64,000 nt of DNA from Afifella aestuarii. Lineage in GTDB: Bacteria > Pseudomonadota > Alphaproteobacteria > Rhizobiales > Afifellaceae. Made by a program: the position numbers and the translations under genes. The notes under the pieces are model-generated. The model made no database searches and was not told the origin of the DNA. It was given only the letters and a program-made list of their open reading frames with translations. Of this stretch, positions 20,006 to 28,911 are shown in pieces. How positions within the stretch are numbered: position 1 is the first letter of the stretch; each line of letters begins with the position of its first letter. The stretch spans positions 620,001-684,000 of the forward strand of contig NZ_SAUF01000005.1 of assembly GCF_004023665.1 (NCBI RefSeq), written 5' to 3'.

Positions 20006-21382
20006 ATGCGCGTCATCATTTGCGGCGCTGGCCAGGTCGGATACGGCATCGCGGAGAAACTGGCGACGGAGAACAACGACGTCACGGTGATCGATCGTTC
20101 GCCGCATCTGGTGAATGCCATTCGTGACACGCTGGACGTGCGCGGCTTCGTCGGCCATGGATCTCATCCGGACGTTCTGGCGCGCGCTGGCGCCGACGAG
20201 GCGGATATGCTGATCGCCGTCACCTTGTACGACGAGGTGAACATGGTCGCCTGTCAGGTTGCCCATTCTTTATTCAATCTGCCGACCAAGATCGCCCGCA
20301 TCCGCTCCCAGACCTATCTCGCCAAGCACTGGAGCAACCTGTTCTCACGCGATCATCTGCCGATCGATGTGATCATTTCACCCGAGGTCGAAGTGGGCGA
20401 GATGGTGCTCCGCCGCCTTGCGCAGCCGGGTGCCGTCGAGACCATCCCTTTTGCCGACGACAAGGTGACGGTCCTCGGCATCGTCTGCGACGAAAACTGC
20501 CCGGTCATCGACACGCCTCTTCGTCAGCTCACCGAGCTCTTTCCCGACCTCAATGCCATTGTCGTGGGCGTTTTCCGCAATGGAAACCTGTTCGTGCCGC
20601 GCTCGGCCGATCAGATGATGGCGGGAGACCTCGTCTACGTGATGACCGACACGGGGAGGGTGAAGCGCACCCTCACGATTTTCGGCAAGCAGGAGACGCT
20701 CGGCTCGCGCGTCGTCATCGGCGGCGGCGGCAATATCGGCCACTACGTTGCCCACCATCTGGAGAAGCGCAATCCGCGCGCCAAGATCAAGGTGATCGAG
20801 ATGGACCGCGATCGCGCCGTCGAGATCGCCGAGGCGCTCGACCGCACCGTCGTGCTGCATGGTTCGGCGATGGACGACGTCATCCTGAAAGAGGCCGATA
20901 TCGCTGAGGCCGACACGATGCTCGCCCTCACGAACGACGACAAGGTCAACATTCTCTCTTGCGTGATGGCGAAGAAGCTCGGCTGCCGACGCGCTATGAG
21001 CCTTTTGAACGATTCCGCCTTCCCGCCGTTGGTGCGCACGATCGGCATCGACGCTTTCGTCGATCCGCGCGCCGTCACCATCTCGCGCATCCTGCAACAC
21101 GTCCGCCGCGGCCGTATCCGCAACGTCCACACGATCCAGAACGGCGCAGCCGAGGTGATCGAGGCGGAAGCTCTGGAGACGTCGCCGCTTGTTGGCCGCC
21201 CATTGCGCGAGCTCGATCTGCCGGGCGGCATCCGGATTGGTGCGATCTTGCATGGCGGCGAGGTTATCGTCCCGACGGGCGCAAGCCAGATCCGAAAGGG
21301 CGACCGCCTCGTCATCTTCGCCATTGCCAATCAGGTGCACCGCGTCGAGCAGATGGCGCGGGTGAGCCTCGAGTACTTCTGA
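20006..21382 (+). CDS. trkA: Trk potassium uptake regulatory protein TrkA
   Basis: A 458-residue peripheral membrane protein built of two RCK repeats. The first NAD-binding Rossmann motif is VIICGAGQVGYGIAEKLA (about 3-20) and the second is VVIGGGGNIGHYVAHHL (about 234-250); each is followed by a TrkA-C domain. It gates the TrkH/TrkG potassium channel in response to NADH/NAD and nucleotides. AAAGGA stands 7-12 bases upstream of the ATG, and ntrX ends 40 bases before. trkA beside ntrX is a frequent alphaproteobacterial arrangement. No trkH lies next to it; the closest channel gene in the window is ktrB at 25 kb. Confidence 0.94.
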   Translation: MRVIICGAGQVGYGIAEKLATENNDVTVIDRSPHLVNAIRDTLDVRGFVGHGSHPDVLARAGADEADMLIAVTLYDEVNMVACQVAHSLFNLPTKIARIRSQTYLAKHWSNLFSRDHLPIDVIISPEVEVGEMVLRRLAQPGAVETIPFADDKVTVLGIVCDENCPVIDTPLRQLTELFPDLNAIVVGVFRNGNLFVPRSADQMMAGDLVYVMTDTGRVKRTLTIFGKQETLGSRVVIGGGGNIGHYVAHHLEKRNPRAKIKVIEMDRDRAVEIAEALDRTVVLHGSAMDDVILKEADIAEADTMLALTNDDKVNILSCVMAKKLGCRRAMSLLNDSAFPPLVRTIGIDAFVDPRAVTISRILQHVRRGRIRNVHTIQNGAAEVIEAEALETSPLVGRPLRELDLPGGIRIGAILHGGEVIVPTGASQIRKGDRLVIFAIANQVHRVEQMARVSLEYF

Positions 21383-21503
21383 TTGCGCGTAGCCGGCGCC
21401 TGCGCGTCGAAGGGCACACGCCTTGTCGTGCGGCCTTAATCTTGCTTAGTGCCGTTGCGTAAATCGCGCACGCACGAATCCTGCGTTGTGGAGGAGTTTT
21501 CCG

Positions 21504-22367
21504 ATGTCGAGAGTGGCCTATGTCAACGGCCGGTATGTTCCGCACGCCCATGCGATGGTCCATGTCGAGGATCGCGGATACCAATTCGCCGATGGCGTCT
21601 ACGAAGTCTGCGAGATCTGGCACGGCCGTCTTGTCGATATGAAGGGCCATCTCGACCGTCTGGAGCGCTCGCTGCGTGAGCTTTCGATCGCCATGCCCAT
21701 GACCCGCGCGGCCCTGACGGCGGTCATGCGCGAAACCGTGCGCCGCAACCGCGTGACCGAAGGCATGGTCTACCTGCAGATCACGCGCGGCGTGGCTCCG
21801 CGCGAGCATATTTTCCCGCCGGCGAGCACGCGTCCGGCCGTTGTGATCACGGCCAAGACATTTGACCGCATCAAGGCCGACAAGCAGGCAGAGGAGGGGG
21901 TTACCGTCATCACGACGCCGGACAATCGCTGGGAACGTGTCGACATCAAGACTGTCGGTCTCCTGCCGAATGCGATGGCGAAGCAGAAAGCCAAAGAGGC
22001 CGGCGCCAAAGAAGCCTGGTTCGTGGACGCGGAAGGCTACGTCACCGAAGGCTCATCGACGACGGCCTGGATCGTCACGCAGGATGGCGCGCTCGTCACC
22101 CGTCCGAACGGCACGGGAATCTTGCCTGGCGTGACGCGGCAGACGGTGGAAGAGGTTGCCCGACGCGACGGGCTGAAGCTTGAAGAAAGAAAATTCACCC
22201 CAGAAGAAGCCAAGGGTGCCCGCGAAGCGTTCATGACGGCAGCGACGACCCTCGTCATGCCCATCGTGGCGATCGACGGGCAGAGCGTGGCCAATGGTCG
22301 CCCCGGCTCCATTGCGACGGCTCTCCGACAGCGTTTTCATGAGGTGGCGCAACTGGAAGCGCACTAG
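21504..22367 (+). CDS. dat: D-amino-acid transaminase (class IV)
   Basis: A 287-residue fold-type IV PLP enzyme. The opening RVAYVNGRYVPHAHAMV and DRGYQFADGVYEVCEI (about 27-42) is typical of D-alanine transaminases, as is the carboxylate-binding TRGVAPREH (about 91-99). The PLP lysine is in WERVDIKTVGLLPNAMAKQ and the later SSTTAWIV loop binds the phosphate. It interconverts D-amino acids and 2-oxo acids, supplying or recycling D-alanine and D-glutamate. The ATG at 21504 has GAGGAG 8-13 bases before. Its position between trkA and hfq is conserved in rhizobia. Confidence 0.9.
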   Translation: MSRVAYVNGRYVPHAHAMVHVEDRGYQFADGVYEVCEIWHGRLVDMKGHLDRLERSLRELSIAMPMTRAALTAVMRETVRRNRVTEGMVYLQITRGVAPREHIFPPASTRPAVVITAKTFDRIKADKQAEEGVTVITTPDNRWERVDIKTVGLLPNAMAKQKAKEAGAKEAWFVDAEGYVTEGSSTTAWIVTQDGALVTRPNGTGILPGVTRQTVEEVARRDGLKLEERKFTPEEAKGAREAFMTAATTLVMPIVAIDGQSVANGRPGSIATALRQRFHEVAQLEAH

Positions 22368-22414
22368 ACGCTACCTATATCTGGGTAGGTCTTGTTGAGG
22401 GGTGACAGGCCGAA

Positions 22415-22437
22415 GCGAAACAGGCAATCTGTTTCGC
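22415..22437 (+). promoter_or_regulatory. hairpin in the hfq leader
   Basis: GCGAAACAG (22415-22423) and CTGTTTCGC (22429-22437) form a perfect 9-bp inverted repeat with a 5-base loop, 33 bases before the hfq start. The A/C-rich stretch that follows (CAACAACAATAA) resembles Hfq-binding sequence. No T run follows, so it is not a simple terminator. Autoregulation of hfq through this leader is a possibility, not shown. Confidence 0.5.
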
Positions 22438-22470
22438 GCGGCGCAACAACAATAAAGGTCGACGGAGACA

Positions 22471-22713
22471 ATGGGCGACAAAAACCAAAACTTGCAAGAT
22501 ACATTTCTGAACCACGTCCGTAAGGCAAAAACTCCGCTCACAGTTTTTCTCATCAACGGCGTCAAGCTGCAGGGAATTGTCACGTGGTTCGACAATTTTT
22601 GCTTGCTTCTAAGGCGTGATGGGCATTCGCAGCTTGTCTACAAGCATGCGATTTCCACGGTCATGCCCAATCAACCCGTGCAGCTATTCGAACCTGAAGA
22701 CGACAACGGATAG
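22471..22713 (+). CDS. hfq: RNA chaperone Hfq
   Basis: An 80-residue Sm-like protein that forms a hexameric ring and helps small RNAs pair with target mRNAs. The Sm1 region is [20 protein letters not shown] (about 8-27) and the Sm2 motif is YKHAIST. The short acidic tail is typical of alphaproteobacterial Hfq. The ATG is preceded by GGAG at normal spacing. hflX follows 5 bases later, the classic hfq-hflX pair. Confidence 0.97.
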   Translation: MGDKNQNLQDTFLNHVRKAKTPLTVFLINGVKLQGIVTWFDNFCLLLRRDGHSQLVYKHAISTVMPNQPVQLFEPEDDNG

Positions 22714-22718
22714 GCTGT

Positions 22719-24104
22719 TTGCAACCCAAAGACCGCAACACGCTCGACCTGGAAACCGGACCAGAAGCTGCGCTCGACATGTCTCGGGCGCTCATACTTT
22801 TGCCGGAGATGCGCGGGCGTGAAGACGAGGCGACCCAGCAACGGCCACCGGAAGCGCGACGTGCAGAAGCGATCGGCCTTGCCGAAGCAATCAAGCTCGA
22901 CGTTGCCGAGGCCCTTGCCGTCCCTCTGCGAAAGGCGACGCCGGCGACACTGTTCGGCCCGGGCAAGGTCGAGGAATTGTCCGTTCTCGTGCGGACGCTG
23001 GCGACGGGCCTCGTCATCATCGATCATCCGATCACACCCATCCAGCAGCGCAATCTGGAGCGGGCGTGGAACGTCAAGATCCTCGACAGAACCGGCCTCA
23101 TTCTCGAAATCTTCGGTGAGCGTGCCCACACCAAGGAAGGCACGCTGCAGGTGGAATTGGCCCACCTCAATTACCAGAAGAGCCGGCTCGTTCGTTCATG
23201 GACGCACCTTGAGCGTCAGCGCGGCGGTTTTGGCTTCCTCGGCGGACCCGGAGAGACGCAGATCGAGGCCGACCGACGCCAGATCCAGGACCGCATTCGA
23301 CGTATCGAGAAACAGCTGGAGAGCGTCCGCAATACGCGCAGCGTTCACCGTGCCAAGCGCCAGCGCGTGCCTTATCCGGTCGCAGCGCTTGTCGGCTACA
23401 CCAATGCCGGCAAGTCGACGCTCTTCAATCATCTGACCGGGGCTGAGGTCCACGCCGAGGATCAGCTTTTCGCCACGCTCGATCCGACGATGCGACGGGT
23501 CGGCCTGCCACATGGCGAAACGCTGATCATCTCCGACACGGTCGGCTTCATCTCGCATCTGCCGACCTCGCTCGTGGAGGCGTTCCGCGCAACGCTCGAA
23601 GAAGTTCTCGACGCCGACCTCATCGTTCATGTGCGCGATATCGCATCACCGGATGCTCAGGCGGAGGCGGAAGACGTCAACGAGGTGCTGTCCGAGCTTG
23701 GGATCGAAGCGGGCTCCGACCCGCGTCTCGTGGAGGTCTGGAACAAGATCGATCTTCTCGACGCCGATGTCGCCGAGGCGCTCAGGCGCAAGGCGGCCGG
23801 AGCGACGGACAAGGTCGTTGTTTCAGCGCTGACGGGCGAGGGGTTGTCCGATCTCCTCCATGTGCTGGAAGAGCGCCTGTTCAAGGAACGCGCCGTCGTT
23901 GAGGTGGTTTTCCAGGCCGCCCGGTCGGGCGAAGCCGCCTGGCTCTATGACAACGGCGAGGTTCTTTCACGTTCCGACGACCCCAAGACAGGCGAAACGC
24001 GCCTCGTTGTGCGTCTGCCGAGCGGGCGTCTTCAGAAGCTGCAGGAACGCGCGCGAGGCGACGGCGTAACGCTCAACGTGCCGAAGGAAGCGCAAACCGC
24101 TTAA
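22719..24104 (+). CDS. hflX: ribosome-associated GTPase HflX
   Basis: A 461-residue GTPase. The N-terminal glycine-rich segment GGFGFLGGPGETQIEADRR (about 168-186) is the HflX hallmark. The GTPase domain follows with G1 GYTNAGKSTL, G3 DTVGF and G4 NKID. HflX binds the 50S subunit and rescues or splits ribosomes under heat stress. The start is TTG at 22719, five bases after the hfq stop, so translation is probably coupled. The N-terminal extension of about 45 residues before the conserved domain is poorly conserved and the true start could be later. The end overlaps the opposite gene mazG by four bases. Confidence 0.94.
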   Translation: MQPKDRNTLDLETGPEAALDMSRALILLPEMRGREDEATQQRPPEARRAEAIGLAEAIKLDVAEALAVPLRKATPATLFGPGKVEELSVLVRTLATGLVIIDHPITPIQQRNLERAWNVKILDRTGLILEIFGERAHTKEGTLQVELAHLNYQKSRLVRSWTHLERQRGGFGFLGGPGETQIEADRRQIQDRIRRIEKQLESVRNTRSVHRAKRQRVPYPVAALVGYTNAGKSTLFNHLTGAEVHAEDQLFATLDPTMRRVGLPHGETLIISDTVGFISHLPTSLVEAFRATLEEVLDADLIVHVRDIASPDAQAEAEDVNEVLSELGIEAGSDPRLVEVWNKIDLLDADVAEALRRKAAGATDKVVVSALTGEGLSDLLHVLEERLFKERAVVEVVFQAARSGEAAWLYDNGEVLSRSDDPKTGETRLVVRLPSGRLQKLQERARGDGVTLNVPKEAQTA

Positions 24105-24934
24105 TCTGATCCGGGCGAACCTTCGCGCGACTTCGCGGCCTGCCACAGCGCTTCCATCTCATCGAGCGCGGCGTCTTTCATGGATCTGCCGTCCTTCGAC
24201 AGCCCGTGTTCGACAGCTTCGAAACGGCGGCGGAATTTTTCGTTCGTGCGCCGCAACGCGGCGTCCGGGTCGATTCCGCTCTTGCGAGCGACGTTAACCA
24301 TAGCGAACAAGGCATCGCCGATTTCGCCGGTCAGCCGCTCGCGATCATCAGCGGCGATTTCCGCCTCGACCTCGGCGATTTCTTCATTGAGCTTGTCGAA
24401 AGCGCCCGAGACGTCGGGCCAGTCAAAACCGACTTTCGCGGCTTTCTCCTGCATCTTGAGCGCCTGGAGAAGACCGGGAAAGCTGCGCGGCACATCCGCC
24501 AAGAGGCCGGGATCGGCAGGAAGACCCTGGCGCAGCCGCTTTTCCCGTCGTTTGGCTTTTTCCTCAGCCTTGATCTCGTCCCAGCGGACTTTCACCGCAG
24601 CCGGATCGGCCGCCGTGCCATCGCCGAAGACATGCGGGTGGCGTCGCACCATCTTTTCCACGATCGCATCGGCAACGTCGTCGAAGGCGAAGACACCGGC
24701 TTCCTCGGCCATGCGAGCGTGAAAAACGACCTGCAGGAGGAGATCGCCGAGCTCCTCGCGCAGATCTTCGAGATCGGCACGCTCGATCGCATCGGCAACT
24801 TCATAGGCTTCCTCAATCGTATAGGGCGCGATGGAGGAGAAATCCTGCTTCACATCCCACGGGCAGCCGCGTTCCGGATCACGCAGGTCGGCCATAACGG
24901 AGATGAGACGATCGATGGGGCGCTGTTCTGACAT
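24101..24934 (-). CDS. mazG: nucleoside triphosphate pyrophosphohydrolase MazG
   Basis: A 277-residue protein with two MazG domains. The first has the metal-binding EEAYEVADAIERADLEDLREELGDLL pattern (EExxE and ExxD, about 37-62); the second has EEIAEVEAEIAADDRERLTGEIGDALFA-type motifs in the C-terminal half. It removes aberrant or surplus NTPs by hydrolysis to NMP and pyrophosphate, and in E. coli it affects ppGpp-related starvation responses. Its length agrees with the E. coli enzyme (263). It converges on hflX with a four-base overlap. Confidence 0.93.
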   Translation of the reverse strand: MSEQRPIDRLISVMADLRDPERGCPWDVKQDFSSIAPYTIEEAYEVADAIERADLEDLREELGDLLLQVVFHARMAEEAGVFAFDDVADAIVEKMVRRHPHVFGDGTAADPAAVKVRWDEIKAEEKAKRREKRLRQGLPADPGLLADVPRSFPGLLQALKMQEKAAKVGFDWPDVSGAFDKLNEEIAEVEAEIAADDRERLTGEIGDALFAMVNVARKSGIDPDAALRRTNEKFRRRFEAVEHGLSKDGRSMKDAALDEMEALWQAAKSREGSPGSD

Positions 24935-25156
24935 GAGAACGCCTTAGCGCTCGCCAGGCTGTGCGCCAAGGGGAAGAGCAGACTGAACGCGCCTCAGCGC
25001 AATACCGCGATTCGCATAAGATGCATTATGGAACCTATGTGATGGACTGAACATCCGCAAATCCGCCCCTGGCGCCAACCCGGCATTGACGGCCGATGCG
25101 TCATCAGCCTGCAAGCGCTTCCAGAACAGCCGAAGAAACAATCCGAGCGTTCTCCC

Positions 25157-26506
25157 TCAGCCAAGATAGATCCGGCTCGACGGATAACGGATGCGTGGCG
25201 GCACCTTCGTCGCGAGAAAGAAGCCCAGGGTGAGCGGCCCGACCCGTCCGATAAACATGACGAGGATGATGACGAACCGCCCAAGTGTGTCGAGCTCGGC
25301 CGTGGCGCCCCGCGACAAGCCGACCGTCCCGAAGGCAGACGTCACCTCGAATGCGAGATCGAGGAAGTCGCCGTCGTGCGACAGCGAGATCGTGAAGATC
25401 GCGCCCATCACCACCATGACGCTCACGATGCTGAGCGCCAGCACCTTCATGACCTCCTCGCGCCCGAGACTGCGTCCGAAGGCATGCAGATTCGGCCGCT
25501 GCCGGAAGAATGCGATCGTGGCGAGCAGCAGCACGACGAAGGTCGTGACTTTGATTCCACCCGCCGTCGACGTGCTGCCGCCGCCGATGAACATCAAGGA
25601 CATGAACATCAGCGCCGTCGCGTCGTGGATACCCGACATGTCGATCGTGTTGAAGCCGGCGGTGCGCGTCGTCAGCCCCTGAAACCAACTCGCTGTCAGC
25701 TTCTCGATGATCGAATGATACTGGCCGAGCGTCGCAGGATTGTTCCATTCGAGCGCGGCAAAGCCCACAACCGACCAGACGATCAGCGCGAGTGTGACGA
25801 CAAGCATCAGTTTCGTATGCAGCGTGAAGCGCCGCCACTGGCGCTTCTGCATGATGTCGGAGGTGACGATGAAACCGATGCCCCCGATGACGAAGAGCGC
25901 CGGTATGACGAGGTTGATGATCGGATCGAAGACGTAGCCGCTCAGGTTGTCGGCAAAGAGGGAGAACCCAGCATTGTTGAAGGCGGAGATCGAATGGAAG
26001 ATCGCCTGCCACAAGCCCTCCCACGCCCCGAAATCGGGCACGAAGACGAATGCCAGAAGGACGATGCCGACGACCTCGCAGACGACCACCACGCGCAGGA
26101 TTTGGCGCACCAGGCGCAAAAGATCCGCAAAAGACGTCTGGTTGAGCTCTTCGCGCAGGAAGACGCGCTGCGAGACACCGACGGGCAGCCCGAGCATGGT
26201 CAGGACGAGGACGGCGAAGGTCATGAGACCAAGTCCGCCGAGCTGGATCAGGACGAGAACGACGAGCTGACCGAAAAAGGTAAAATGGCTGCCTGTGTCG
26301 ACCACGGAAAGACCTGTCACGGTGACAGCCGAGGTCGCGGTGAAGAGTGCCTCAGACCAGGTTGCAGGCACACCCCTCGCCGCCCATGGAAGCTTCAGAG
26401 CGAGCGCGCCGACGATAACGAGCCCCGCATAGAGAAAGGAAAGGACCGCTGGCGGCGGAAGATCGATCGTGCGACGCCAGAAGCGTGGCGAAAGCGGAAA
26501 GGCCAT
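25157..26506 (-). CDS. ktrB: KtrB/TrkH-family potassium channel subunit
   Basis: A 449-residue membrane protein with the four-fold M1-P-M2 repeat of the Trk/Ktr/HKT superfamily. Selectivity-filter segments are SAVTVTGLSVVDT, SISAFNNAGFSL, GLTTRTAGFNTID and SAFGTVGLSRGAT, each with the conserved Gly. It imports potassium, probably coupled to sodium, and is gated by KtrA. Its start ATG 26506 shares one base with the ktrA stop (TGATG); GTG 26509 is the alternative. The operon order is ktrA-ktrB. The roughly 220 bases between its end and mazG hold no recognisable element. Confidence 0.92.
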   Translation of the reverse strand: MAFPLSPRFWRRTIDLPPPAVLSFLYAGLVIVGALALKLPWAARGVPATWSEALFTATSAVTVTGLSVVDTGSHFTFFGQLVVLVLIQLGGLGLMTFAVLVLTMLGLPVGVSQRVFLREELNQTSFADLLRLVRQILRVVVVCEVVGIVLLAFVFVPDFGAWEGLWQAIFHSISAFNNAGFSLFADNLSGYVFDPIINLVIPALFVIGGIGFIVTSDIMQKRQWRRFTLHTKLMLVVTLALIVWSVVGFAALEWNNPATLGQYHSIIEKLTASWFQGLTTRTAGFNTIDMSGIHDATALMFMSLMFIGGGSTSTAGGIKVTTFVVLLLATIAFFRQRPNLHAFGRSLGREEVMKVLALSIVSVMVVMGAIFTISLSHDGDFLDLAFEVTSAFGTVGLSRGATAELDTLGRFVIILVMFIGRVGPLTLGFFLATKVPPRIRYPSSRIYLG

Positions 26507-27180
26507 CACGCTGATCGAAGGCTGTCGCCGAGTGACCTGAGGTTTTCTCGCCGTCCGAGAAGAAGCAGCTTGTCATCGGTCTCAAGGAGCGTGTCGGCGC
26601 CGTGGCAGGAAATGTAATCGCTCTCGCGCATCAAACCGAGGCACCGAACCTCGAACTTCTCACCAAGCTTCAGCTCGCCGATGGACGTCTGATCGAGCTC
26701 CTCCGGCACGCGCAGATCGATGATGTGGAAGCCGTTCCCGAGGCTCACATAATCACGCACCAGCGGATTGTAGAGCATCTGGGCGATATGCTGACCGACC
26801 TCGCGTTCGGCCTGAATGACCCGGTCGACGCCAAGTTTCGCCAGGATGCGATGATGCGTCCGGCTCGTTGCCTTGACCCAGACGGTTGGCACGCCAAGCA
26901 ATTTCACATTCATCGTGCACAGGACGTTCGCCTCGAGGTCCTCTCCGATCGCCACGACGGCGACGTCACAGGCTCCCACGCCGGCCTCGCGCAGAGCATC
27001 CTCGTCGCTGCCGTCGGCGATGATCGCTTCGGCAATATCGTCTGCAAGACGCGCGACGTTGCGCTCATCGATATCGATACCGAGAACGTGGTTGCCGAAG
27101 CGGGCGAGTTCTGATGCGACGGTGCTGCCGAATGTGCCGAGGCCGATGACGGCAAAACTCCTGTCTTTACGCCTGCTCAT
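26506..27180 (-). CDS. ktrA: KtrA-type RCK potassium transport regulator
   Basis: A 224-residue protein with a single RCK unit: Rossmann motif FAVIGLGTFGSTVASELA (about 9-26) and a C-terminal TrkA-C domain (about 140-222). It is half the length of TrkA, as expected for KtrA, which forms an octameric ring on KtrB and gates it in response to ATP/ADP and c-di-AMP or NAD(H) in various bacteria. It is the first gene of the ktrAB unit and overlaps ktrB. About 110 bases separate it from the end of the MBL gene; no clear promoter was identified there. Confidence 0.92.
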   Translation of the reverse strand: MSRRKDRSFAVIGLGTFGSTVASELARFGNHVLGIDIDERNVARLADDIAEAIIADGSDEDALREAGVGACDVAVVAIGEDLEANVLCTMNVKLLGVPTVWVKATSRTHHRILAKLGVDRVIQAEREVGQHIAQMLYNPLVRDYVSLGNGFHIIDLRVPEELDQTSIGELKLGEKFEVRCLGLMRESDYISCHGADTLLETDDKLLLLGRRENLRSLGDSLRSA

Positions 27181-27292
27181 AACAGCCTTCTATGTGTGTT
27201 GTTTGCCGGAACTTACCCCAGCGGCGAGTTCAATCCAGCCTTTGCCGGGCGCCGCCGAGGTCCGCTCGCCCGCACGAAACACGGCGTGAGTT

Positions 27293-28129
27293 TCAGCTCG
27301 AAGGGCGCGACGAGAGTTCGACCCAGGGCAATTCTACGACCAATCCGTCAAAGGCAGGCTCGACGCCTTCGGGCAGCCTTTCGCGCAAGGCGTTGTAGTC
27401 GAGGTCGACATGCATGTGTGTCAGCAGCGCGCGTCGTGGTCGCAGCGTCTCAATGCAATGGAGCGCCTCTTCGACGGAGAAATGCGACGGATGCGGCTTG
27501 TAGCGCAACGCATCCACGATCCACAGCTCGGTGCCATCGATGGCGGCCATAGCTTCGGGCGTCAGCCGATTCACATCAGGTGAGTACGCGAAGTTCCCGA
27601 TGCGATAGCCGAGCGAGGGAATTGAACCGTGCTGCTGACGGAAAGGCAGCGCATGGATCGGTCCGCCCGCACCGTCGATCGTGACAGGCGTTCCGGGCTC
27701 GATCAGATGCGGATTGACGATCGGCGGATAGTCGCTCCCCTCGGGTGTCTTCAGGCAATAGCCGAAGCCTTCCTCCAGACGGTCCATAGTCGGCCGATCG
27801 GCGTAGATGTCGACGCGCGCCTTCATCATCATCACGAAGCCGCGGAGATCATCGATCCCGTGGATGTGGTCGGCGTGAGGATGCGTGTAGAGCACGCCGT
27901 CGATCCGCTTGAGATCAGCCGAGAGCGCCTGTTCGCGGAGATCCGGCGACGTGTCGATCAAGACCTGCGTTTTCTTGCCCGACGCGGTGATGCGCTCCAC
28001 GAGAACCGAACAACGACGCCTGCGATTCTTCGGCTCGCTCGGATCGCACGCGCCCCAATCGCCGCCAATGCGCGGAACGCCGGGCGACGAGCCACAGCCC
28101 AGAATGGTGATACGCAGAACGTCCGGCAC
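27293..28129 (-). CDS. MBL-fold metallohydrolase (PhnP/RNase Z-like)
   Basis: About 278 residues with the metallo-beta-lactamase fold. The metal-binding motif is THPHADHIHGIDDLR, with later ligands in LTHMHVDLDY and the Asp in FAYSPDVNRL. The opening RITILGCGSSPGVPRIGG is typical of PhnP-like phosphodiesterases. The start is taken as GTG 28129, two bases after the tatD stop; the longer upstream frame lies inside tatD. Genes of this type follow metG and tatD in many alphaproteobacteria. A cyclic phosphodiester or similar substrate is likely but undetermined. Confidence 0.85.
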   Translation of the reverse strand: MPDVLRITILGCGSSPGVPRIGGDWGACDPSEPKNRRRRCSVLVERITASGKKTQVLIDTSPDLREQALSADLKRIDGVLYTHPHADHIHGIDDLRGFVMMMKARVDIYADRPTMDRLEEGFGYCLKTPEGSDYPPIVNPHLIEPGTPVTIDGAGGPIHALPFRQQHGSIPSLGYRIGNFAYSPDVNRLTPEAMAAIDGTELWIVDALRYKPHPSHFSVEEALHCIETLRPRRALLTHMHVDLDYNALRERLPEGVEPAFDGLVVELPWVELSSRPSS

Positions 28130-28131
28130 TG

Positions 28132-28911
28132 TCAGGGCCGCGGCACTTTGCCGAAAAGACGAAAGAAGTTGTCGCTCGTGAGCCCACCGATTTCCTCGAC
28201 CGACACCCCACGACATTCCGCCAGTACCGAGGCTGTGTGGGCGACGAAGGACGGCTCGTTGCGTTTGCCGCGATAAGGCATCGGCGCGAGATACGGAGAA
28301 TCGGTTTCGACAAGCAGACGGTCGGCAGGCAAATCGCGCGCGATTTCGCGAAGTTCCGTCGACTTCTTGAAAGTCAGAATACCCGAGAAAGAGACATAAA
28401 GGCCGAGCTCGATGCCCGTTTCCGCCAAAGCCCGCCCCGATGAAAAGCAATGGAGGAGGGCCGGGAAAGCCCCCTTCCCCATCTCGTCCTTCAAAATCGC
28501 CGCCATATCGTCGTCGGCATCCCGCGAATGGATGATGAGCGGCAGACCGGTTTCACGCGCAGCACCGATGTGTCGGCGAAGGCCCGCGGCCTGGCCCTCG
28601 CGCGAGGCGTTGTCGTAGAAATAGTCGAGCCCGGCTTCGCCGATGCCGACGACTTTGGGATGCTCCGCCAGGGCGACGAGATCCTCGGTCGTCACGTCCG
28701 GCTCTTCGTCGGCGTTGTGCGGATGCGTGCCGACCGAGCAATAGATGTCGTCGTAGGTTTCGGCGATCCCGCGGATCTTGTCGAACTCAGAGACCCGCGT
28801 CGAGATCGTCACCATACGGACGATGCCGGCCGCCCGCGCCCGTTCCACGACAGCGTCGCGTTCCGGTTCAAAATCGGGAAAATCCAAATGGCAGTGGCTG
28901 TCGACAAGCAT
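28132..28911 (-). CDS. tatD: TatD family metal-dependent hydrolase
   Basis: A 259-residue TIM-barrel hydrolase. Metal ligands are in [11 protein letters not shown] (HxH), GEAGLDYFY (Glu), IIHSRDADDD, LLHCFSSG and VETDSPYLAP. TatD-type proteins are 3'-5' deoxyribonucleases acting in DNA repair and degradation. The start ATG 28911 shares a base with the metG stop (TGATG), so the gene is translationally coupled to metG; the in-frame extension further upstream is inside metG. Its length equals that of E. coli TatD (260). Confidence 0.93.
   Translation of the reverse strand: MLVDSHCHLDFPDFEPERDAVVERARAAGIVRMVTISTRVSEFDKIRGIAETYDDIYCSVGTHPHNADEEPDVTTEDLVALAEHPKVVGIGEAGLDYFYDNASREGQAAGLRRHIGAARETGLPLIIHSRDADDDMAAILKDEMGKGAFPALLHCFSSGRALAETGIELGLYVSFSGILTFKKSTELREIARDLPADRLLVETDSPYLAPMPYRGKRNEPSFVAHTASVLAECRGVSVEEIGGLTSDNFFRLFGKVPRP

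Noticed and set aside
25376-26617. 413-codon plus-strand frame opposite ktrB
   Set aside because: Antisense to a clear membrane channel gene; the translation is extremely polar and repetitive in charged residues.
27293-28450. Longer MBL-fold protein with a 107-residue N-terminal extension
   Set aside because: The extension lies inside tatD in another frame and has no family similarity; the domain begins just after the tatD stop.
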